Below are positions 34,942-43,298 of a stretch of 64,000 nt of DNA, piece by piece. The DNA is taken from positions 534,187 to 598,186 of the forward strand of contig JAOTVB010000001.1 of assembly GCA_029863605.1 (NCBI GenBank), given 5' to 3'. Below the pieces are notes generated by a model. That model was not told the origin of the DNA. It saw only the letters and a program-made list of their open reading frames with translations, and searched no databases. Origin of the DNA: Myxococcales bacterium. GTDB lineage: Bacteria; Myxococcota_A; Polyangia; Polyangiales; Houyiibacteriaceae. The stretch's first letter is position 1. Each line of letters opens with the position of its first letter. A program made the position numbers and the translations under genes.

Positions 34942-35991
34942 TCAGCTGTCGAGCTGGGCTTTGTAGTCGACGACTCGGACGGGATTCGGGTGGAGATGCG
35001 CTCGCATCGACTCGGTCATCCCCCCGGGATCACCACCGATTTCGATGGCGGTCGGCTTCGAAAACTCGAAAACGACATCCTCTGCGTAGAAATCGTGCAG
35101 GTTGTGATTGCGGTAGGTGCCCTTCCAAGCGCTGAGCATATGTGCAGCGATGTGAAGCGGGTGGGCCGCGACGACTCGCAGACAAAAGCGGTCTTCGGGT
35201 AGGTCATCAGCGAACGGAAAAATCCTGAACCCGAATCCCCAGTACGGAATGGTCGACACCAAGGCGGCGATGCAGTCGCCGTCGAAGAGAGTTTCGCCCG
35301 CTTCGATGTAGCGCCCGGTTGGATGGCCATCTTGGTCGAGCTCTTGTGCGGGCGCTCCGCGATTGACGATTCGAACTCTGAGTCGTGGGCGGAGCGCAAG
35401 CTCTGGAATGGTCAATGCCGGAATCGAAATTGCGTACGACACTGCGCCCGTCGCGCGTTTTCCGACCCAGGGCAAGTGCCGCATGATCGCTCGCACGTCG
35501 TGGAAGTGCTTGAGACCGAGGGCGTCAAAACCAGCTCCGGCAAAGGGGGTGAGCAAGTCCTCGACTTCGATGAGACGGAGGTCCTTGTGGCCGCTGTCAC
35601 GATGAAGCCTAGCGAGGTCCGCAAACACTCCCTTTCGACTCGTGCCTGCACCGAGTGCCCATGCCAATGAATTTCCAGTCCCGAGCTTCAATAGGCCAAA
35701 GCGCGGGGGCTCTTGACCGCATTCCATGGCCTCTCGTGTGATCGTCGTCACCATTTGGACGAAAGTCCCGTCACCACCTCCGGTGAGCACGACCGAATAA
35801 CCGGATTGGACGATGTGTCGAGCGATGTTTCGAGCCTCCCCGAGGCTCTTCGACAGGAATAAGTCTCCGGTTCCGACGACTTGGTCGAAGCTCTCGACCA
35901 ACTCGTCGGTCACCTGTCTCGCATTGCCGTTCAGCACCACGGCGACGCGGTCGGCTTTGGGCAATGCGGGCCTTTTTCGTTGTTTCATCAC
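34942..35991 (-). CDS. Diacylglycerol kinase catalytic domain family lipid kinase
   Basis: 349 residues. The DAGK catalytic motif VVLTGGGDGTFVQMV (71-76 GGGDGT) is followed by FGLLKLGTGNSLAWALGAG and a C-terminal lobe with YIEAGETLFDGD (the usual substrate/metal region). The family phosphorylates diacylglycerol, sphingosine or other lipids with ATP. With a sphingolipid-type synthase in the same window a sphingoid-base substrate is conceivable, but nothing in the sequence decides this. It ends 96 bp from the divergent operon and begins 18 bp after the fabH stop, so the two are probably co-transcribed. Confidence 0.85.
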   Translation of the reverse strand: MMKQRKRPALPKADRVAVVLNGNARQVTDELVESFDQVVGTGDLFLSKSLGEARNIARHIVQSGYSVVLTGGGDGTFVQMVTTITREAMECGQEPPRFGLLKLGTGNSLAWALGAGTSRKGVFADLARLHRDSGHKDLRLIEVEDLLTPFAGAGFDALGLKHFHDVRAIMRHLPWVGKRATGAVSYAISIPALTIPELALRPRLRVRIVNRGAPAQELDQDGHPTGRYIEAGETLFDGDCIAALVSTIPYWGFGFRIFPFADDLPEDRFCLRVVAAHPLHIAAHMLSAWKGTYRNHNLHDFYAEDVVFEFSKPTAIEIGGDPGGMTESMRAHLHPNPVRVVDYKAQLDS

Positions 35992-36009
35992 CCGCCGCCG
36001 TCGGGGCCG

Positions 36010-37008
36010 TTAGAGCCTGACGAGCGCAGCCCCCCAAGTGAATCCCGACCCGAACGCGGGCATGAGGACGAGGTCGCCCTTTTTCGCGCGCCCCTCCTGA
36101 ATCGCTTCGCTCAGCGCCAAAGGAATCGAGGCGGCAGTCGTGTTTCCGTATTTCTCGATATTGTGAACGACCTTGTCAGGCGGGATCTCGAGCTTCTGAG
36201 CCACGAACTCGTTGATGCGCTTGTTGGCCTGATGTGGGACGACGAGGTCGAGGTCTTTAACGGAGATGCCGTTTCGTTCGAGCACGGATCGGCTCACTTC
36301 GGGCATCTTCGCCGTGGCCCAACGGAATACGTGGCGCCCGTTCATTGCCGGCCAAATCGCACGGTTGTCAATCATCTCGTGAGTCATGCGCGGCATGTGA
36401 GAGCTGCTCGGTGCTTCGATCCAAAGATCCTTGGCACCGCTTCCATCGGCATGGACCTCGACGTCGATGAGACCGGCGTCCTCGTCTTCGGTGGGGCCCA
36501 GAATCGCGCACGCTGCGCCGTCTCCGAAAAGCACGGTTACGTCGCGCCCCTCGTCACTGAAATCAAGGCCAGTGGAATGCACCTCGGCGCCGACCAGGGC
36601 CACGCGCTTGTACATCCCGCACCTGATCCAAGCATCGGCGATCTGAAGACCGTAGAGAAAGCCGCTGCACTGGTTGCGCACGTCCAACGCGGGGATCCCA
36701 CCGAGCCCCAACTTGTGGTTTAGAAAGCAGCCGCTCCCAGGAAACTCGTGGTCCGGCGAAAGCGTCGCAAAGATGATCGCATCGATTTCGGAAACGTCGA
36801 TGCCCGCGTTCTTGCACGCCATCTGGACTGCGGGCACGGCGAGATCGCTAGCCCCGATGCCGTTTTCCTCGACGTAGTGACGCTCCTTGATCCCCGTGCG
36901 CTTTTGGATCCACTCGTCGCTCGTGTCGAACATCTGTGCGAGGTCGTCGTTGGTGACGACCTTGGAGGGTACGTAGTGGCCTAATCCTAGAAACGCAGTC
37001 TTCGTCAT
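36010..37008 (-). CDS. 3-oxoacyl-ACP synthase III family (FabH-like)
   Basis: 332 residues from ATG 37008, with GGAAGGG 7 bases upstream; a longer frame to 37062 lacks homology-like sequence. The thiolase-fold catalytic triad is complete: Cys114 in RNQCSGFLYG, His259 in VVPHQANKRI and Asn289 in EKYGNTTAAS. It condenses a primer acyl-CoA with malonyl-ACP. It is isolated from other fab genes and next to a lipid kinase, so a special primer or a secondary lipid pathway is possible. The FGDGAACAI loop is intact. Confidence 0.93.
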   Translation of the reverse strand: MTKTAFLGLGHYVPSKVVTNDDLAQMFDTSDEWIQKRTGIKERHYVEENGIGASDLAVPAVQMACKNAGIDVSEIDAIIFATLSPDHEFPGSGCFLNHKLGLGGIPALDVRNQCSGFLYGLQIADAWIRCGMYKRVALVGAEVHSTGLDFSDEGRDVTVLFGDGAACAILGPTEDEDAGLIDVEVHADGSGAKDLWIEAPSSSHMPRMTHEMIDNRAIWPAMNGRHVFRWATAKMPEVSRSVLERNGISVKDLDLVVPHQANKRINEFVAQKLEIPPDKVVHNIEKYGNTTAASIPLALSEAIQEGRAKKGDLVLMPAFGSGFTWGAALVRL

Positions 37009-37096
37009 GTCGTAGCCCTTCCCGATTGCTGCGAGCCTAGCGAACCCGTCGATCTGCGACAAGCCGCGCCCGGAATGCGCCTCGAGGCGGGCCTGC

Positions 37097-37102
37097 TATA
37101 GT
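37097..37102 (+). promoter_or_regulatory. -10 element of tRNA-Leu
   Basis: TATAGT, 12 bases before the mature tRNA 5' end. A matching -35 is not convincing. Confidence 0.45.
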
Positions 37103-37114
37103 CGCGGCTCCTTT

Positions 37115-37198
37115 GGCCGAGTGGCGGAATTGGCAGACGCGCCGGACTCAAAATCCGGTGTCCGCAAGGACGTGTCGGTTCGAGCCCGACCTCGGCTA
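37115..37198 (+). tRNA. tRNA-Leu(CAA)
   Basis: 84 nt. Acceptor GGCCGAG pairs with CTCGGCT (terminal G.U), D arm GCGGAATTGGCAGACGC, anticodon stem CCGGA/TCCGG with loop CTCAAAA giving anticodon CAA, long variable arm TGTCCGCAAGGACGT typical of class II tRNAs, and T arm GTCGG-TTCGAGC-CCGAC. The discriminator is A. The following bases are CCT, so CCA is not fully encoded and must be added. Decodes UUG. Confidence 0.95.
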
Positions 37199-37227
37199 CC
37201 TAGGCGCTAAGGTGACACTGTCCATGC

Positions 37228-38961
37228 CTATCGGGCGGCGACGTGTCTTTCCATCAGCTCTTGGAGCTCCGATGGTTTGTCGTCGGGGTCCTGGCCTTGG
37301 CGCCGTTTGTCGATGTCCTCGAGGAGCTCTCTGCACTCCGGCTTGTCCCTCAGGTGATCGAGCAACAGGTCTGAAGCTTCGCCGAAAGCGTTCTCGTACT
37401 CGAGCGCTTCGCGAACTCGGCTCGCGATGCGCTCTCGCCCCATCTGTAGGTCGTTTTCCAGCGCTTCACTGTATCGCTTGAGTTGTGATCGCAGCTGTTC
37501 GATCTGTTTCCGACGCTCGGCAGCCGCGTCTTCTTTGCTCCGAGCACGCACTTCATAGTCCCGTGCCACGCCGTCGAGGACCTCGATTTCGGCACGGGCG
37601 GCGCCGAGCGACTCGTAAGCCTTGCGAACGGCCTTGATGTCGTTTCCGGCTGCTTGGGCCTCCGCCTGCGCAGCTTTGTGCTCGCGCTGCGACTTCTTTC
37701 GCTTCAGAACGAATTGGCTCAGCACGTCTCGTTCGGCCGAAGCGTCTCGGAGGGCGCGCGACTCCTCGCCCGCTAGGTCTTCAACCTTACGACCGATCTC
37801 TGCGCGCAGGGCTCGTCCCCGCTTTTCGATGGTCTCTAGCTTCTTCGAGTGGCTTTCGAGCTCTCCTTCTAGGCGAGACGCGCGCGAAGCCATCTCCCAG
37901 ATCTTGTCGGCGGCATTCTGAACTGTCTTCGGGGCGTCCCCGTCCGGATAGGCCCGCGCGACCGCGCGCAAGAAGTTGGCTGCTGTTCGGCTCCACTCGA
38001 CGACACCAGGGGCCCTTGCGGGGGGCGGCGGTGGCGGCGCAGCGGGGGCCAGGTCCGTCGGAGAATCCCATGTCCGAGCGGGGAGGGCGCGCTGCATCTC
38101 TTTGAGCTCTTCTTTGAGATGATGTCCATCGCGGAAACGATCGGCCGGATCTTTCTCGAGCAGCCTCATGATGATCCGCTCAGCCGCCTCCGGGATGTCC
38201 GCCCGGTACTTGCTTGGGCTGGGTGCCCTCGCCTTGCGCTGCATTTCGAGGAGCTCGTCCCGGTTTCCGGAACGGAACGGCAGTCGCCCGGTCAGCATCT
38301 CGAAGAAGAGAATGCCAAGAGCATAGAGATCACTCGACGCGATCGCGTCTTCACCGCGAGCCTGCTCCGGTGACATGTACTCGGGCGTTCCGAACACTGC
38401 GCCCTTCGGTGCAAGCCGAGGGTCGCGTGTCAGCGCCGCAAGGCCGAAGTCGAGGATCTTCACGAAGTCTTTACGACCGCCACGCCCGGTGATCATGATG
38501 TTGTCGCTCTTGAGATCTCGGTGCACGACTCCGAGATCGTGCGCACGTGCAAGCGCCGCAGTCATCTGCTCGAGAATGTCTACCGCGCGGGCGATTTGCA
38601 TTGGGCCTTTGGCGATCTGTGATGAGAGTGAGTCTCCTATTAGATACTCCATCACAAGGTACAGCTCGCCATCTTCGGTTTCGCCCACGTCGTGGATGTC
38701 GACGATGTGTGCGTGGTCGACTCGGTTGGCGGCACGCGCTTCGCGAACCATCCAAGCACGCAAGTGCGTCTCACCGCGTAGGTCTGGCCGAATGAGCTTC
38801 AGTGCGACGACGCGATCGATGAGCACGTGTCGTGCGCGATAGACGACGCCCATGCCGCCTTCTCCGAGCTGCGACTCCAGCCGATATCGGCCAGCCACCA
38901 CTTGCCCGAGAAGCGGGTCTTTTGATTTTTTCGCGCCCGCGGATTTCCGAACAATCCCCAT
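37228..38961 (-). CDS. Ser/Thr protein kinase with C-terminal coiled coil
   Basis: 577 residues from ATG 38961 (GGGGGAA upstream). Kinase domain about residues 20-290: GEGGMGVVYRARH, Lys55 in ALKLI, HRDLKSDN (148-155, Lys-Ser in place of Lys-Pro), DFGLA, GTPEYMSPEQARGED. A Pro-rich linker (APPPPPPARAP) leads to about 200 residues of heptad-rich coiled coil (LEGELESHSKKLETIEKRGRALRAEIGRK and beyond) with no transmembrane segment. Coiled-coil kinases of this kind are frequent in myxobacteria. Divergent from a second kinase 164 bp away, and they probably share a control region. Confidence 0.92.
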   Translation of the reverse strand: MGIVRKSAGAKKSKDPLLGQVVAGRYRLESQLGEGGMGVVYRARHVLIDRVVALKLIRPDLRGETHLRAWMVREARAANRVDHAHIVDIHDVGETEDGELYLVMEYLIGDSLSSQIAKGPMQIARAVDILEQMTAALARAHDLGVVHRDLKSDNIMITGRGGRKDFVKILDFGLAALTRDPRLAPKGAVFGTPEYMSPEQARGEDAIASSDLYALGILFFEMLTGRLPFRSGNRDELLEMQRKARAPSPSKYRADIPEAAERIIMRLLEKDPADRFRDGHHLKEELKEMQRALPARTWDSPTDLAPAAPPPPPPARAPGVVEWSRTAANFLRAVARAYPDGDAPKTVQNAADKIWEMASRASRLEGELESHSKKLETIEKRGRALRAEIGRKVEDLAGEESRALRDASAERDVLSQFVLKRKKSQREHKAAQAEAQAAGNDIKAVRKAYESLGAARAEIEVLDGVARDYEVRARSKEDAAAERRKQIEQLRSQLKRYSEALENDLQMGRERIASRVREALEYENAFGEASDLLLDHLRDKPECRELLEDIDKRRQGQDPDDKPSELQELMERHVAAR

Positions 38962-39066
38962 GGTTCCCCCGTACCTAGTGGACATTCGTATGATAGACAG
39001 AGACGAAGCGGAGCCCCAAGTGTTCCGTTCTCGCTGCAACCGCAATCTGCGGTCAGGGGGAGTAAC

Positions 39067-39096
39067 CTGACATCCGGTGCCCAACGCGCTTATATT
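39067..39096 (+). promoter_or_regulatory. Sigma-70-type promoter of the GYF/PATAN kinase gene
   Basis: CTGACA (39067-39072), an 18-base spacer and TATATT (39091-39096): five of six matches at both hexamers. The expected start site is near 39103, giving a leader of about 23 bases that carries GGAGGG six bases before the GTG start. Confidence 0.55.
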
Positions 39097-39125
39097 GATG
39101 GGATCGGTCACCAACGGAGGGATGT

Positions 39126-41126
39126 GTGAGCGAAGAGCGGCCGCTACTCGGGCCGTACCACATCGAGCGTCGCCTAGCGACGGGCGGAATGGCCGAGGTC
39201 TTCGTTGCGCGGCGTGAGGGACTTCACGGTTTCCAGAAGCGCGTCGCACTCAAGCGGATTCTTCCTCAATTTTCGAGCGATTCGGATTTCGTCTGGATGT
39301 TCATCGACGAGGCACGCCTCGCGGCGCAACTCGAACACCCCAACATTGTTCAGGTGTTCGACTTCGGCACCCTGGGTGACGACCTCGTGCTGGTCATGGA
39401 GCTGGTCGATGGGTCGAACGTCAGTCGGTTGCTCCGCGCCGGGCCGCCCGAGACGCCCATCCCCTGGGATGTGGCGCTCCACATCGCGTGCCAGACTGCC
39501 CAAGCCCTCGACTACGCCCATCATGCAGTCGACGACCAGGGCGAGTCACTCGAGTTCGTGCATCGGGACGTCAGCCCAGCCAACATCCTCCTGACGAGAA
39601 CCGGCCACGTAAAGCTCACCGACTTCGGGATCGCGACAGTCCGAAGCCGGGCGCCCACCACCGAGGATGGCCAAGTCCGAGGCAAGCTCGGGTACATGTC
39701 GCCCGAGCAGGTGCTCGGAAAGGAGCTCACGGGCAAGAGTGACGTATTCACTTTGTCGACGGTTCTCGCAGAGATGCTGATCGGCGAACCTTTGTTTCAG
39801 GGAGAGAGCGAGCTCAACGTTTTGCTGCAGATCCGTGATGCGGATCTTCGCGTGCTTGCACGGTGCGAACGGAGGATCCCCCAGGACATTCGGCTGCTCG
39901 TGCTTCGGGGCTTGCAAAAGGATCCAGCTGAGCGTCCAACTGCCGGTGCTTTTGCGGAGGCTTGCGCCGAGATCATGCGGCGAAGGGGCATGGGGCATGG
40001 ACCCGATCGCCTCGCGCGGTTGCTTTCTCAGCTGGAGCTCGTCGAAGGGGACGCTCCCGAGGTCCGCGAGCCCGGCGCCGCGGTGCCTTCCCTGGTCGAT
40101 AGCGACTTGATGCACCACGCCCGCCAAGAGCTCATCGGCCCTCAGGCGACGACTTCGCCCACGATCTACCGAGTACAACTGCCCGATGGCAGCGAGATGG
40201 GACCGATGAGCTACCCGCGTTTGATCCAGCTCATCACGACCGGGGTCATCGACAGCAGAAGCAGCAAGATCGCGAAGAGCGATGGTACGTATCTCGATGC
40301 AACACGGATTCCGGAGCTCACGCGGTTCGTGACGTCGCCCGGCCTGCAATGGAAGCTCGAAGAGCTCGCGCAGGCAGAGAAGCAGGGGCAGCTCCGGGCG
40401 GCCACTCTCTTGCCGGTCGTCTACGACATCGTGATCAAGCAAGAGACCGGCGTGCTCCATTTGTGGCAGCGCAATCGGCGAAAGAAGATCTACTTTGTTT
40501 CTGGGCGGCCCGAGTTCGTCGCGTCTACCGACAAGTCGGAGCTTCTCGGCGAGCACCTCGTCGCCACTGGACGGTGTCTTCGCATGGAGATCGAAATGGC
40601 GTTGGCGCTCTTGCCCAAGTACGGCGGGCGCCTCGGGGATGCGCTGGTAGGGCTCGGCATCCTTCGTCCCGTCGAGCTCTTCAGAGCGATCACCGACCAG
40701 GTGCGGGGCCGTCTGATGGAGTCTTTTCGCTGGAGGCGTGGCGAGTGGGCGTTCGTTCGTGGTGCCCGGAGCCACGAAGAGACGTTTCCGCTCGGGCAGG
40801 ATCCATACGAGCTCTTGCGCGACGCTGCGAATGAAGCCCATCTCGAAGAAATCGAATCGGTCCTCGACCCGTTGCGGGAGCGCGTGGTCGAGCGCTGCCA
40901 GGACGGTCCGCCCCTCGCGGCCTTTCGGCTGGACCCCGAATGGGTAAGCGTGCTCGAGTCGGTTTCGGGGGATGCAACGCTTGGAGGCCTGGTTGCGAGA
41001 GAAGGCCACTCGGGGGCAGATCTCGAGCCGGTGTATCGGGCGCTCTATCTTGGGCTTGCGTGCGGCCTGGTTCGGACCAAGGTGAGTCCTTCGCAGATGC
41101 CATTCCGAGAATCGTTCAGCGCTTGA
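39126..41126 (+). CDS. Ser/Thr protein kinase with GYF-type and PATAN domains
   Basis: 666 residues, GTG start with GGAGGG upstream. Kinase about residues 10-290: ATGGMAEVFVARREG, Lys44 in ALKRI, HRDVSPANI (Lys of HRDLKPEN replaced by Ser, common in myxobacterial kinases), DFGIA, LGYMSPEQ. Residues about 345-395 (YRVQLPDGSEMGPMSYPRLIQLI) look like a GYF_2-type domain; residues about 420-560 resemble a DUF4388/PATAN domain (GQLRAATLLPVVYDIVIKQETGVLHLW). The same PATAN class occurs in the HD-GYP protein at 12110. Targets unknown. Confidence 0.9.
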   Translation: MSEERPLLGPYHIERRLATGGMAEVFVARREGLHGFQKRVALKRILPQFSSDSDFVWMFIDEARLAAQLEHPNIVQVFDFGTLGDDLVLVMELVDGSNVSRLLRAGPPETPIPWDVALHIACQTAQALDYAHHAVDDQGESLEFVHRDVSPANILLTRTGHVKLTDFGIATVRSRAPTTEDGQVRGKLGYMSPEQVLGKELTGKSDVFTLSTVLAEMLIGEPLFQGESELNVLLQIRDADLRVLARCERRIPQDIRLLVLRGLQKDPAERPTAGAFAEACAEIMRRRGMGHGPDRLARLLSQLELVEGDAPEVREPGAAVPSLVDSDLMHHARQELIGPQATTSPTIYRVQLPDGSEMGPMSYPRLIQLITTGVIDSRSSKIAKSDGTYLDATRIPELTRFVTSPGLQWKLEELAQAEKQGQLRAATLLPVVYDIVIKQETGVLHLWQRNRRKKIYFVSGRPEFVASTDKSELLGEHLVATGRCLRMEIEMALALLPKYGGRLGDALVGLGILRPVELFRAITDQVRGRLMESFRWRRGEWAFVRGARSHEETFPLGQDPYELLRDAANEAHLEEIESVLDPLRERVVERCQDGPPLAAFRLDPEWVSVLESVSGDATLGGLVAREGHSGADLEPVYRALYLGLACGLVRTKVSPSQMPFRESFSA

Positions 41127-41133
41127 GCCACCC

Positions 41134-41976
41134 GTGACTTTCGTCGAACTGACCCAGCCGCTAACAGAGCCCAGACCAGTGCTCGTCGAAGTCCCTCACT
41201 CGGGATTGCGGATTCCGACAGAGGTCGAGCCCGAGCTCGATGCCTCTCCGCTGGCCGTCTTGCGCGATTCTGATCTATACGTCGATCAGCTCTACGCTCG
41301 GGCGCCCACCTTTGGTGCGACTCTCCTGGTCTCGCGGGTGTCGCGTTACGTGGTCGATCTCAACCGCGGGCCCGACGATGTCGATTCAGCCGCCGTGCCC
41401 CGGCACCCGAAGGCTCGACACATTCCCGCGAGAGGTGTGGTTTGGCGTGCACGCACCGATGGGACTCCCCTTCTTCGCACCCCACTGACGGTCGATCAGT
41501 TCTCTCAGAGGCTCGAGCGCTACTACGAGCCCTACCATCGAACTCTCCGCGATGTGGCGTCACGAATTCAAGAACAGCACGGCCACGTCGTCGTGGTGGC
41601 CGCGCACTCGATGCCTTCCGAAGGTCGACGTTTTGGAGGTCAACCCGTTCCACGCGCAGACGTCGTACCAGGAACCCATGGTCGTTCCACCGCTGACGGC
41701 CGCATCATCGACCTGATTGACGCTCATTTTCGTGAGGCGGGTTTCACTGTGAAGCACGATGATCCGTATCGGGGCGGTTGGACGACTCAGCACTACGGTG
41801 CACCTAGGCGCGGGCGGCACGTCGTTCAAATCGAGCTCAACCGAGCGCTCTACGTCGACGAAGGGTCGAGCGAGATCAAGAAGAACGACTTTGCGGTGTT
41901 GCAAACCGTCCTCGACCAGCTCATCGCGAAGCTCGGCGAGATGATGTCGAAAGGGGCTCAGTTCGCAACAGGGTGA
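41134..41976 (+). CDS. N-formylglutamate amidohydrolase family protein
   Basis: 280 residues, GTG start 7 bp after the kinase. FGase-family landmarks are visible: VEVPHSGLRIP (metal-binding His), RDSDLYVDQLY, SRYVVDLNRGPDD, HVVVVAAHSMPSEG, and HVVQIELNRALYVDE near the end. The family hydrolyses N-formylglutamate in histidine degradation, but no hut genes lie near, so a different N-acyl amino acid substrate is possible. The 3' end overlaps the convergent small gene by 19 bp. Confidence 0.88.
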   Translation: MTFVELTQPLTEPRPVLVEVPHSGLRIPTEVEPELDASPLAVLRDSDLYVDQLYARAPTFGATLLVSRVSRYVVDLNRGPDDVDSAAVPRHPKARHIPARGVVWRARTDGTPLLRTPLTVDQFSQRLERYYEPYHRTLRDVASRIQEQHGHVVVVAAHSMPSEGRRFGGQPVPRADVVPGTHGRSTADGRIIDLIDAHFREAGFTVKHDDPYRGGWTTQHYGAPRRGRHVVQIELNRALYVDEGSSEIKKNDFAVLQTVLDQLIAKLGEMMSKGAQFATG

Positions 41977-42215
41977 TCGACGACGCCCGACTCACTCGAG
42001 CGTACTTCGAGCCGGTAGCTGCTGTTCGCCGTCTGCAGGTAATACGTGTCTTGACCGCAAAGCTGGAGAACGCGCTTCACCGGCGTGGTCACATACTCGT
42101 GCAAGCCGTCGGCGAACTCGATGACCACGACCGACCCCTTGCGGGGGGGACGCAATAGGCGCCCCACCACAGCTCGACCCGGCTTGCGGCCAACTTTGCG
42201 AAGGACAACGTCCAC
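41958..42215 (-). CDS. Hypothetical small protein
   Basis: 85 residues, GTG start. Basic N terminus (VVLRKVGRKPGRAVVGRLLRPPRKG), then a beta-rich stretch SVVVIEFADGLHEYVTTPVKRVLQL and YYLQTANSSYRLEV, suggestive of a small SH3-like barrel. No family recognised. It overlaps the amidohydrolase 3' end on the other strand and is divergent from the sigma-factor gene. Coding status plausible, not proven. Confidence 0.5.
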   Translation of the reverse strand: MDVVLRKVGRKPGRAVVGRLLRPPRKGSVVVIEFADGLHEYVTTPVKRVLQLCGQDTYYLQTANSSYRLEVRSSESGVVDHPVAN

Positions 42216-42308
42216 GACTCGAAACTAGCATACCTCCGCCCACCAGCAAAGCTGGCACGGAATTTTCCAGCGTTTTTGTGCGTCGGGCGACCATCATCGG
42301 CCGGGGAT

Positions 42309-42364
42309 GTCGCCGCGGCGAACCGGCGTCCCGATGCGGCAAATCGCCGCGTCCGGTTGGCGAC
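42309..42364 (+). other. Strong stem-loop upstream of the sigma-factor gene
   Basis: GTCGCC (42309-42314) pairs with GGCGAC (42359-42364), AACCGG (42321-42326) with CCGGTT (42353-42358), separated by a 6-base bulge GCGGCG, and inside lies GCGGC-AAATC-GCCGC (42336-42350). The fold would end 67 bases before the ATG at 42432. It could be a leader structure affecting sigma-factor translation, or a DNA-level palindrome. Confidence 0.4.
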
Positions 42365-42431
42365 GTTCGGCGGATCCTCCGTGTTTGCTTCAGATGAAAT
42401 GGCGGCACGGTTAGTGCAACGTCGCTCACAT

Positions 42432-43241
42432 ATGGCTTCCGAAATCACTCCCAACACCCTCGACCGCTACCGCTCGTCGTTGAAACGGGTGGAGGTGCTC
42501 GATCGCGAAACTGAAAAGGTCCTGGCGAAGTCCTGGGCAGAGGGCGACGACACCGCTGGCGGCCGGTTGGTCGAATCGAGCTTGCCGTTCGTGATTTCGA
42601 TCGCGCGCGAATACCGGCGTTGGGGTGTCCCACTGGAGGATCTCGTTCAGCAAGGCAACCTGGGCCTCCTCAAAGCTGCAGCAAAGTTCGACCCCGAAAA
42701 GAATTGCCGCCTCATCACGTATGCCGCTTACTGGATACGCGCGGAGATTCGCGATTACGTCGTCCGCTCGTATCGCATCGTGCGACTCGGCAGTACGCGT
42801 ACGGAGCGTCGGGCAATGCGTGCCTTTCGACGCATGTCGGTCGACTCACCCCAAACGCTCGCCGAGGAAAGCGGGATGCCGCTCACGCGGGCGAAGCAGC
42901 TTTGGCCGCTGCTAACACGCGGCGACATGTCGCTCGATGCCAGCGTATCGAATACCATCACCCCACTCGAGCGAATGAGCTACAAGCAGCTCACACCGGA
43001 AGAGGAAATGGCGCGGGCCGAGGCCATCCATCACGTTCGGGCGGAGCTCGATTCGGCGATGCAAAGCCTGACCGATCGGGAGCAGCGCATCGTCGAGGCG
43101 CGCTTCATGGCGCCCGAGCCGCGCACCCTCGAAGCCTTGGGACGCGAGATGGGCGTCAGCAAAGAACGAGTTCGCCAGCTCGAGCTCCGGGCCCGTCAGA
43201 AGCTTCGGGATCGCCTCGGGCACCTTCGCTCGGCTGCGTGA
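42432..43241 (+). CDS. rpoH: RNA polymerase sigma factor, RpoH/sigma-32 type
   Basis: 269 residues from ATG 42432 (ATG 42399 and 42276 are in frame). Region 2 is sigma-32-like: SLPFVISIAREYRRWGVPLEDLVQQGNLGLLKAAAKFDPEKNCRLITYAAYWIRAEIRDYVVRS, here given by its key blocks only, positions 42579-42770. Region 4 has the helix-turn-helix ALGREMGVSKERVRQLELRA. There is no long region 1.1, so it is not RpoD. The family directs heat-shock or developmental genes; myxobacteria have several such paralogues, so a stress role is inferred. A strong stem-loop lies in the leader. Confidence 0.85.
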   Translation: MASEITPNTLDRYRSSLKRVEVLDRETEKVLAKSWAEGDDTAGGRLVESSLPFVISIAREYRRWGVPLEDLVQQGNLGLLKAAAKFDPEKNCRLITYAAYWIRAEIRDYVVRSYRIVRLGSTRTERRAMRAFRRMSVDSPQTLAEESGMPLTRAKQLWPLLTRGDMSLDASVSNTITPLERMSYKQLTPEEEMARAEAIHHVRAELDSAMQSLTDREQRIVEARFMAPEPRTLEALGREMGVSKERVRQLELRARQKLRDRLGHLRSAA

Positions 43242-43298
43242 CAAGGCATCGGCCACTCACTTGACTCGACGGAAGAGCCGACCCAATTTGTCGCCGGA

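Noticed and set aside
37113-37481. Open frame across the tRNA-Leu
   Set aside because: It contains the tRNA and the antisense of the kinase end.
42250-42270. Sigma-54-like site TGGCACGGAATTTTCC upstream of the sigma-factor gene
   Set aside because: The -12 half lacks the essential GC.
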